From Steroidobacteraceae bacterium (GTDB taxonomy: Bacteria; Pseudomonadota; Gammaproteobacteria; Steroidobacterales; Steroidobacteraceae), in contig JAICKZ010000136.1 of assembly GCA_025927665.1 (NCBI GenBank), positions 1-8,537 on the forward strand: 8,537 nt of DNA, written 5' to 3'. Position 1 is the stretch's first letter, and every line of letters starts with the position of its first letter. Of the stretch, positions 1 through 5,750 are shown one piece after another. The position numbers and the translations under genes are program-made. The notes below the pieces were generated by a model that had not been told where the DNA came from, ran no database searches, and was given only the letters and a program-made list of their open reading frames with translations.

Positions 1-822
1 CCAATCAAGATGATGTGCAGCATCTGGTGCGATAGGCAATGAGAACCGGAGAAAACCATAACCGCCCATTTTCAACATGATGGCCGCAAGCACAACTGAA
101 CCCCCCGTTGGGGCTTCCACATGTGCATCCGGCAACCAAGTGTGCACGGGCCACATAGGTACCTTCACCGCAAACGCCAACAGAAAAGCAACGAAGATCC
201 AAATTTGCTCATTCATGGTAAGTGGCAATCTATGAAAATCAGCAATTTCATAACTACCCGCTTTCAAATACAGATAAATCAATGCCACCAACATGAACAC
301 GGATCCCAAGAACGTATACAAGAAAAACTTGATCGTGGCATACACACGACGCGGTCCACCCCATATGCCGATGATGATAAACATAGGAATCAACATCGCT
401 TCCCAGAATACATAGAACAGCAATGCATCCATTGCAGCAAACACACCGATCATCAGTCCTTCAAGAATAAGAAATGCGGCGAAGTATTGATTCTGTTTCT
501 TGTCAATTACGGTCCAAGCGGCAATCACCACCAGTGGCGTAATAAGCGTTGTCAAAATAATCAATGGCATTGCGATGCCATCTACGCCCAGGTGATAACT
601 AGCATTAAACGTTTGAATCCACTCACGCCACTCGAGAAATTGCATTGAAGCAGTGGTGTTATCAAAGTGAGTGAATAATGGAATCGACAACACGAATGTC
701 GCGACTGATGCCAGCAATGCAACCCAGCGGGCCAGTGCAATACGATCGCCCAGCACCAACAACACCGCACCGGCAATTATGGGCAGCCAGATCAGTACAC
801 TTAATATGGGCCAATCAATCAT
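1..822 (-). CDS. nuoM: NADH-quinone oxidoreductase subunit M, N-terminal part (cut by left edge)
   Basis: NuoM is one of the three antiporter-like membrane subunits of complex I that move protons across the inner membrane. The frame opens with ATG at 822 and runs without a stop for 274 codons to the window edge; the family is usually about 500 residues, so roughly the first half is present. The protein is strongly hydrophobic with many membrane segments. The residues expected for the proton channel are visible: Glu141 in FYVFWEAMLIP (E. coli Glu144), Lys220 in FAVKVPMWPVHTWLPDAH (E. coli Lys234), and Lys251 in AAIMLKMGGYG (E. coli Lys265). The 31-residue spacing of the two lysines equals that in E. 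coli. It lies 187 bp after nuoL, an unusually wide gap that holds an inverted repeat. The ribosome binding site is weak, with only a GAG about nine bases upstream. Family assignment is secure; the 3' end is not seen. Confidence 0.97.
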   Translation of the reverse strand, partial: MIDWPILSVLIWLPIIAGAVLLVLGDRIALARWVALLASVATFVLSIPLFTHFDNTTASMQFLEWREWIQTFNASYHLGVDGIAMPLIILTTLITPLVVIAAWTVIDKKQNQYFAAFLILEGLMIGVFAAMDALLFYVFWEAMLIPMFIIIGIWGGPRRVYATIKFFLYTFLGSVFMLVALIYLYLKAGSYEIADFHRLPLTMNEQIWIFVAFLLAFAVKVPMWPVHTWLPDAHVEAPTGGSVVLAAIMLKMGGYGFLRFSLPIAPDAAHHLDW

Positions 823-870
823 TCTGTTTGCTCAATTCTTTCTTACTTCAAAAAACTCAATTGCAATGAA

Positions 871-1011
871 GAATCAGTTTCGGACCGTAACGAGCGAAGC
901 TGATTTGTGTTCAGCCGGAGCACAGGAACCGGAATGTATATAGCAATACATGAGGATTCCGAGCACCGCATGAACACAAAGCAGCAAGCGCAGTGGGTCC
1001 CGAACTGATTC
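871..1011. repeat. Long imperfect inverted repeat between nuoL and nuoM
   Basis: About 141 bp fold back on themselves. The outer arms 871-886 and 996-1011 match at 14 of 16 positions (GAATCAGTT...GGACC). A short GCTG/CAGC pair joins 899-902 to 982-985. Arms 904-923 and 961-980 match at 16 of 20, including a perfect 10-bp core, TTTGTGTTCA against TGAACACAAA. Arms 925-939 and 946-960 match at 11 of 15 and end in ATGTAT/ATACAT around a six-base loop at 940-945. The outer right arm reaches into the nuoL stop codon (1010-1012). No T-run directly follows the hairpin on the coding strand, so a simple terminator is unlikely. I saw no clear target-site duplication. It could be a dispersed intergenic repeat (REP/BIME-like or MITE-like) or an mRNA stem between nuoL and nuoM. 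The symmetry is seen directly; the function is unknown. Confidence 0.8.
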
Positions 1012-3094
1012 ATTTAAACAGTGGCCATACCACAAACCATCCTAGCATCGCCGCAAGACCAATGATCATGGCGAAGGCATAGCCATACAAACGTCCGGTT
1101 TGAATGCCACGCACAATACTGGCGAACCAACCAATACTGCGTGCCGAACCATTGACGATTACGCCATCAATCAGACCCGCATCGCCGACTGTCCATAAAG
1201 CAGTACCAAGATTGCGACTGCCCTTGGCGAACACAGCGAAATAGATTTCATCGAAATAAAATTTATTAACAAATAATTTGTACAGTGGCGCAAAAGTTGT
1301 CGCGATACGCGCTGGCAGTTCTGGCTTTTTGATATAAAGCCACCACGCCACAAACACGCCAAACAATGCCATCCATACCGGCGCATGTTTTAATCCGTCG
1401 ATGACGAATTCACCTGAGCCATGAAATTCACGCGCCAATTCACCCAACACATTGTGTGCTTCTTCAACATGAATCGCAGCACCAAAATAATCGCCAAACA
1501 GAATGGGTTGAATAGTCAACCAGCCAATAAGCAATGAAGGAATGGCTAGCAATATCAAAGGTACCGTGACAACCCATGGGCTTTCGTGCGGCGGTCCACC
1601 GTGATGATCCGAATGCGCATGATCATCATCGACATGCGTAGCGTGTGAATCATGTACCTTCGATGCATGTGTCTTGGTGGCATCCGGAATAGTCGTCGCT
1701 TCTGCCGGATCAGCTTCATGATGAATAGCAAAACGTTCTGGACCATGAAAGGTCATAAACACTAGTCGGAAACTATAAAACGCAGTGACGAATACGCCGA
1801 TAAAAACGCACCAATATGCATACGTTGCCGCGGGCAAGTGCGACTGACCCACCGCTTCAATCAATGCATCCTTGGAGAAGAAACCGGACGTACCTGGAAA
1901 ACCAATCAAGGCAAGCGAGCCAATCAACGATGTCCAGTAAGTAATGGGCATGTATTTCTTAAGCCCACCCATCTTGCGCATGTCTTGTTCATGATGCATG
2001 CCGATGATGACAGAGCCCGCCGCAAGGAATAACAATGCTTTGAAGAACGCATGCGTCATCAAGTGAAAAATTGCCCCTGAGTAAGCCGAGACACCTAGTG
2101 CAACCGTCATATACCCCAGTTGCGACAAGGTTGAATATGCCACCACTCGTTTGATGTCGTTGTTCACCATGCCAAGCAAGCCCATGAAGAACGCGGTGGA
2201 TGCACCGATAATCAAAATGGTATTGAGTGCAGCCTCTGACATCTCAAATAGCGGCGACATGCGTGCCACCATGAAGATCCCAGCAGTCACCATGGTTGCA
2301 GCATGGATCAATGCAGAGATCGGCGTTGGACCTTCCATTGAATCGGGCAACCATACATGCAAGGGCATCTGTGCGGATTTACCCATGGCACCAACGAATA
2401 AACATATACAGGTAACAGTGATGGCCATCCATTGCACACCTGGAATGATTTCCATGGTTTTACCAGCAAAGGCTTGGTGCGCATGATCGAACACTGTGCG
2501 ATAGTCCAACGAACCGGTGTAATACAACACTGCCGCAATACCCAACACAAAACCGAAATCGCCAACGCGATTCACCAAGAAAGCTTTTAAATTTGCGAAA
2601 ATCGCCGTGGGTCGTGTGTACCAAAAACCGATCAACAAGTAGGAGACCACACCCACTGCTTCCCAGCCAAAGAATAACTGCATGAAGTTATTGGACATCA
2701 CCAACATCAACATCGAGAAGGTGAACAGTGAGATGTAAGCAAAAAAACGTTGATAGCCCGGATCGTCATGCATGTAGCCAATAGTGTACACATGCACACA
2801 TAACGACACGAAGGTAACGACCACCATCATCAACGCAGTCAGGCGATCTACCATGAAACCCACATTCATCTGCACGCCATCACTGACCAGCCAGGTATAC
2901 ACATTGCCATAAAAATTTTGTGCTTCACCGGAAATGAGCTGCTGCAACACATGAATAGATAAACCACATGCAATGGCAACACCCAGTATGGTTACGGTGT
3001 GGGACATCACACGACCGATCTTGCGACCCAGCAACCCTGCAATCAATGCGCCAAACAAAGGCGCAAGCACAATTGTTAAAAGTGTGTTCTGCAC
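1010..3094 (-). CDS. nuoL: NADH-quinone oxidoreductase subunit L
   Basis: NuoL is the distal antiporter-like proton channel subunit of complex I in the inner membrane and carries the long lateral helix. The product has 694 residues, longer than the E. coli protein (613). Expected channel residues are present: Glu145 in FFGWEAVGVVSYLLIGFWY, Asp179 in NRVGDFGF, Lys239 in GAMGKSAQMPLHVWLPDSM, and Lys408 in GFFSKDALIEA. These match E. coli Glu144, Asp178, Lys229 and Lys399. A hydrophilic, histidine-rich insertion spans residues 458-503 and accounts for part of the extra length. The start is GTG at 3094, one base after the nuoK stop; a GAAGGG site lies five bases upstream and there is no nearby ATG in frame. 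The C terminus resumes a membrane helix and ends in VVWPLFK at 1010. The stop codon overlaps the outer arm of the inverted repeat that follows. Identification is certain. Confidence 0.98.
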   Translation of the reverse strand: MQNTLLTIVLAPLFGALIAGLLGRKIGRVMSHTVTILGVAIACGLSIHVLQQLISGEAQNFYGNVYTWLVSDGVQMNVGFMVDRLTALMMVVVTFVSLCVHVYTIGYMHDDPGYQRFFAYISLFTFSMLMLVMSNNFMQLFFGWEAVGVVSYLLIGFWYTRPTAIFANLKAFLVNRVGDFGFVLGIAAVLYYTGSLDYRTVFDHAHQAFAGKTMEIIPGVQWMAITVTCICLFVGAMGKSAQMPLHVWLPDSMEGPTPISALIHAATMVTAGIFMVARMSPLFEMSEAALNTILIIGASTAFFMGLLGMVNNDIKRVVAYSTLSQLGYMTVALGVSAYSGAIFHLMTHAFFKALLFLAAGSVIIGMHHEQDMRKMGGLKKYMPITYWTSLIGSLALIGFPGTSGFFSKDALIEAVGQSHLPAATYAYWCVFIGVFVTAFYSFRLVFMTFHGPERFAIHHEADPAEATTIPDATKTHASKVHDSHATHVDDDHAHSDHHGGPPHESPWVVTVPLILLAIPSLLIGWLTIQPILFGDYFGAAIHVEEAHNVLGELAREFHGSGEFVIDGLKHAPVWMALFGVFVAWWLYIKKPELPARIATTFAPLYKLFVNKFYFDEIYFAVFAKGSRNLGTALWTVGDAGLIDGVIVNGSARSIGWFASIVRGIQTGRLYGYAFAMIIGLAAMLGWFVVWPLFK

Positions 3095-3095
3095 G

Positions 3096-3401
3096 TTAAC
3101 CCTTCATCGTATCCAGCGTTTCAACATTGATGCTTTTTCGCTGACGGAATAGCACGACCAATATCGCCAAACCAATGGCTGACTCTGCAGCGGCAACCGT
3201 CAAGATAAAGAATACAAATACCTGGCCATGCAAATCGCCCAGCTGGTGCGAGAAGGCAATGAAATTGAAATTGACTGCAAGCAACAACAGTTCAATGCAC
3301 ATCAATAACAAGATGACATTCTTACGATTCAGGAAAATACCCGCAACCGAAATACTGAATAACACACCTGATAACAACAATTCATGTTGCAATGGGATCA
3401 T
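3096..3401 (-). CDS. nuoK: NADH-quinone oxidoreductase subunit K
   Basis: NuoK is a small three-helix membrane subunit, homologous to mitochondrial ND4L, in the proton path of complex I between NuoJ and the antiporter-like subunits. The product is 101 residues, close to the usual family length. Three hydrophobic helices are visible at about residues 7-24, 29-50 and 60-86. The two buried glutamates are in place: Glu37 in LLLMCIELLLLAVN and Glu73 in VAAAESAIGLA (E. coli Glu36 and Glu72). The start ATG shares one base with the nuoJ stop (TAATG). A GGAG site eight bases upstream, inside nuoJ, supports it, so translation is probably coupled to nuoJ. The stop is one base before the nuoL GTG. Confidence 0.98.
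   Translation of the reverse strand: MIPLQHELLLSGVLFSISVAGIFLNRKNVILLLMCIELLLLAVNFNFIAFSHQLGDLHGQVFVFFILTVAAAESAIGLAILVVLFRQRKSINVETLDTMKG
3100..3105 (-). promoter_or_regulatory. Ribosome binding site of nuoL
   Basis: The coding strand reads GAAGGG here, followed by TTAAC and then GTG at 3094-3092. The site lies in the last codons of nuoK and supports the GTG as the nuoL start. Confidence 0.65.
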
Positions 3402-4024
3402 TATTCTTTCTCCGTTACCATCTTCACAATACGAATGCGATCCTTAGCATTGACGGCAACTTGCGCATTGATGTCCTGCACTTTCTGCCCGGTACGCTTG
3501 TGCATGGTTAAACTGATCGCAGCGACAATGGCAACCAGCAACAACACCGATGCCAACTCCAATGGATATAAGTATTGCGTATACAACAGTTCGCCCAGCG
3601 CTTGCGTATTGCTATAGCCTTCCGCCGCTGCAGGCGCCGCAACACCACTGCTTGCACCCAACGCTGCTGCATCGATGGCAGATGATTTCAACCACACTAC
3701 ACTGCCGATCTCGGCGATGACAATAAGTGCGACGACAATGCCGAGCGGTGCAAACTTGGTAAAGCCCGCACGCATCTGCGCAACATTTATATCCAACATC
3801 ATCACCACAAACAGGAACAACACCATCACGGCGCCGACATAAACCAACACTAATACGATAGCGAGGAACTCGGCATCCATTAATAACCACAACACGGCGC
3901 TGTTAAAAAATGCAAACACCAAAAACAAGGCCGAATGCACTGGATTGCGAGCGGTAATCACGCCAATACTGGAAATCACCAGTATGGCCGAGAACACATA
4001 AAAAAGTATTTCAGTAAAGGTCAT
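3401..4024 (-). CDS. nuoJ: NADH-quinone oxidoreductase subunit J
   Basis: NuoJ (ND6 homologue) is a membrane subunit next to NuoK and NuoH in complex I; its third helix is linked to coupling quinone chemistry to proton movement. From ATG at 4024 the product is 207 residues. Five hydrophobic segments can be seen, at about residues 5-24, 31-49, 55-78, 92-112 and 155-175. The third carries the family motif VLVYVGAVMVLFLFVVMM. A hydrophilic Ala/Ser-rich stretch (about 118-138) precedes the last helix, and a charged tail of about 30 residues follows it. An in-frame TTG six codons upstream could extend the protein, but the ATG gives the normal MTFTEILFYVF beginning. Neither start has a strong ribosome binding site. 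The stop overlaps the nuoK start. Confidence 0.96.
   Translation of the reverse strand: MTFTEILFYVFSAILVISSIGVITARNPVHSALFLVFAFFNSAVLWLLMDAEFLAIVLVLVYVGAVMVLFLFVVMMLDINVAQMRAGFTKFAPLGIVVALIVIAEIGSVVWLKSSAIDAAALGASSGVAAPAAAEGYSNTQALGELLYTQYLYPLELASVLLLVAIVAAISLTMHKRTGQKVQDINAQVAVNAKDRIRIVKMVTEKE
3410..3413 (-). promoter_or_regulatory. Ribosome binding site of nuoK
   Basis: The coding strand has GGAG here, eight bases before the nuoK ATG at 3401. It lies inside the last codons of nuoJ and fits translational coupling across the TAATG overlap. Confidence 0.7.
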
Positions 4025-4026
4025 GT

Positions 4027-4131
4027 TTAAAACCAATCGCAACTAACATTTATGCAACGAGGCATTTTTGGCGTGATCACTAAAAACCGCTGTGTCGTTT
4101 TGGTAATCTGATGTCGCAACATTTTCTTCAT
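4027..4131 (-). CDS. Possible 34-residue small ORF between nuoI and nuoJ
   Basis: The 129-bp spacer between nuoI and nuoJ contains an ATG-initiated frame of 34 codons whose TAA stop lies two bases before the nuoJ ATG. The peptide would begin MKKMLRHQITKT and end CDWF. It is basic at the N terminus, has two cysteines (Cys26 and Cys31), and lacks a convincing membrane helix. Its upstream region has only a poor GAG-like site. The tight junction to nuoJ would fit translational coupling, especially since nuoJ has no strong ribosome binding site of its own. I recognise no family, and a frame of this length can arise by chance. The rest of this spacer holds only a short palindrome, GTGATCAC at 4073-4080. 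Confidence 0.2.
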   Translation of the reverse strand: MKKMLRHQITKTTQRFLVITPKMPRCINVSCDWF

Positions 4132-4153
4132 TAAGTCATGACTCGTTCATCAG

Positions 4154-4636
4154 TTATTTATATCGTGCATCAGCCGCTTTGTCAGCAGCAATCATGGCTT
4201 CGAACTTATCGCCGACTGCGAGCAGTTTGTCCTTGGTCATGATGTTCTCGCCACGATGTTCCATGTGATATTCATGAATACGGGTCTCAACAATGGCATC
4301 GACGGGACAGGCTTCTTCACAAAAGCCGCAATAAATACACTTGAACAAATCGATATCGTAACGCGTAGTGCGGCGTGTGCCATCATCACTGACACCGGAT
4401 TCAATGGTAATTGCCAATGCGGGACAGACCGCTTCACACAACTTGCACGCAATACAGCGTTCTTGGCCATTGGCATAACGACGTTGTGCATGCAGACCGC
4501 GAAAACGTGGTGATTGGGGCGTCTTTTCTTCTGGGTATTGCACAGTCACGTTGGGTCGAAACGAAAATTGACGCAACGTAACCCACAAGCCGGAAAGCAG
4601 CTCAGTAAGGAAAAATGTTTTGAATAAATTTTTCAT
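4154..4636 (-). CDS. nuoI: NADH-quinone oxidoreductase subunit I (two [4Fe-4S] ferredoxin type)
   Basis: NuoI carries the two [4Fe-4S] clusters N6a and N6b that pass electrons from NuoG towards cluster N2 and the quinone site. The product is 160 residues, close to the usual proteobacterial length. An amphipathic or hydrophobic N-terminal segment (about residues 1-22) would attach it to the membrane arm. Two ferredoxin motifs are complete: Cys61, Cys64, Cys67 and Cys71 in CIACKLCEAVCP, and Cys100, Cys103, Cys106 and Cys110 in CIYCGFCEEACP. The intervening GTRRTTRYDIDL and the final LLAVGDKFEAMIAADKAAD are typical of the family. I chose ATG at 4636 because it gives the standard MKNLF start 16 bp after nuoH. 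An upstream in-frame TTG at 4675 would add 13 atypical residues and overlap nuoH. No clear Shine-Dalgarno site is visible. Confidence 0.97.
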   Translation of the reverse strand: MKNLFKTFFLTELLSGLWVTLRQFSFRPNVTVQYPEEKTPQSPRFRGLHAQRRYANGQERCIACKLCEAVCPALAITIESGVSDDGTRRTTRYDIDLFKCIYCGFCEEACPVDAIVETRIHEYHMEHRGENIMTKDKLLAVGDKFEAMIAADKAADARYK

Positions 4637-4652
4637 AAAGGTACTGAATGAT

Positions 4653-5750
4653 TTAGCTTGCTGACCAGGGCCCAACTTTCAATATCACCATCACAGCCTC
4701 AACTGCAATCCATACCAAGGTGACGGGGATAAACACTTTCCAACCCAGACGCATAATTTGATCATAGCGATAACGCGGAAAGGTGGCGCGAAACCATAGA
4801 AAGCAGAATAGGAAAAAGCAAATCTTCAGCCAAAGCCATAACAAACTGCCGTGAATCAACCATGCCGGACCCGATGTGACCCAACCGTCAAGCGGTGACA
4901 TCCAACCACCAAAAAAGAACACCGAGGTCAACGCCGAAATCAAAATCATATTGATGTATTCAGCAACAAAGAATAACGCAAAGGCCATACCTGAATAATC
5001 CACATGAAACCCCGCCACAATTTCCGATTCGCCTTCTACGACATCAAATGGTGCGCGATTGGTTTCTGCAATGCCGGAAATAAAGTAAACGATGAATAAT
5101 GGGAACAGTGGAATAAAGAACCAACTAAAATGCCCGCGTTGCGCTTCAATGATGTCACCGAGGTTCAAAGAGCCCGATGCCATCACTACTCCGATGATCG
5201 CAAAGCCCATTGCTAGTTCATATGCAACGACTTGTGCAGCGGCACGCATCGCACCTAAAAATGCATACTTAGAATTCGATGCCCAACCCGCAAGAATAAT
5301 TCCGTACACACCAGTAGAAGCCAGCGCCAGGTAGTACAACAAACCCGCGTTGATATTGGCGACCGTGAAGCCAGGCCACAACGGCACAATTGCCCAGATG
5401 GCCAGTGCCGGAATGGCCGCCAGCAATGGCGCAAGCAGGAACAAGAACTTATTAGCACTGGAAGGAATAATGATTTCCTTCAACATCAATTTGATCACAT
5501 CGGCAAACGGTTGTGCGTAACCGCGAAAAATGGGCAAGCCAAATGCCTTGATGCGATTAGGACCAATGCGTGCCTGCATGCTGCCAATGACACGACGTTC
5601 TGCCAGTGTCAAAAACGCCATGAAAATAATGATGCTAAGAAACATGACGACCGCTATCACGACGGTCCACACCACAAACTCCATCGAACCCGGTGTTGAA
5701 CCGGGCAATGACTTGATGAATGCCAATGCATTATCAATCACGGAGCTCAT
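4653..5750 (-). CDS. nuoH: NADH-quinone oxidoreductase subunit H
   Basis: NuoH (ND1 homologue) is the membrane subunit that joins the peripheral arm and forms much of the quinone-binding chamber of complex I. The product has 365 residues with about eight or nine membrane segments. Family signatures are clear: ERRVIGSMQARIGPNR (residues 51-66), the quinone-site loop AETNRAPFD (228-236) followed by the acidic VVEGESEIVAGF (237-248), and the C-terminal PRYRYDQIMRLGWK (325-338). I chose ATG at 5750, which overlaps the nuoG stop as ATGA and has GGAG six bases upstream. An in-frame ATG at 5762 would add four residues but has no binding site. Coupled translation with nuoG is likely. Confidence 0.97.
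   Translation of the reverse strand: MSSVIDNALAFIKSLPGSTPGSMEFVVWTVVIAVVMFLSIIIFMAFLTLAERRVIGSMQARIGPNRIKAFGLPIFRGYAQPFADVIKLMLKEIIIPSSANKFLFLLAPLLAAIPALAIWAIVPLWPGFTVANINAGLLYYLALASTGVYGIILAGWASNSKYAFLGAMRAAAQVVAYELAMGFAIIGVVMASGSLNLGDIIEAQRGHFSWFFIPLFPLFIVYFISGIAETNRAPFDVVEGESEIVAGFHVDYSGMAFALFFVAEYINMILISALTSVFFFGGWMSPLDGWVTSGPAWLIHGSLLWLWLKICFFLFCFLWFRATFPRYRYDQIMRLGWKVFIPVTLVWIAVEAVMVILKVGPWSAS

Noticed and set aside
121..648. 175-codon plus-strand open frame
   Set aside because: It is entirely antisense to nuoM, has no hydrophobic or domain pattern, and is rich in His, Gln and Asn as expected from reading the opposite strand of a membrane protein gene.
671..943. 90-codon plus-strand open frame starting antisense to nuoM
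   Set aside because: It runs opposite to nuoM and then through the left arm of the inverted repeat. It has no ribosome binding site or recognisable domain, so it is a shadow frame.
848..973. 42-codon minus-strand frame through the inverted repeat (begins MRCSESS)
   Set aside because: Its sequence is dictated by the palindrome and low-quality codons, and it has no ribosome binding site. It is the kind of frame that is often mis-annotated in repeats.
848..1011. Rho-independent terminator after nuoL
   Set aside because: The stem is far too long and imperfect, the only T-run on the coding strand (850-855) lies about 15-20 bases past it, and nuoM must be transcribed from the same operon.
4063..4090. 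Possible hairpin with TTTTT/AAAAA arms around GTGATCAC in the nuoI-nuoJ spacer
   Set aside because: It is A/T-rich with mismatches and only a few G-C pairs, so it is too weak to call a terminator or operator.
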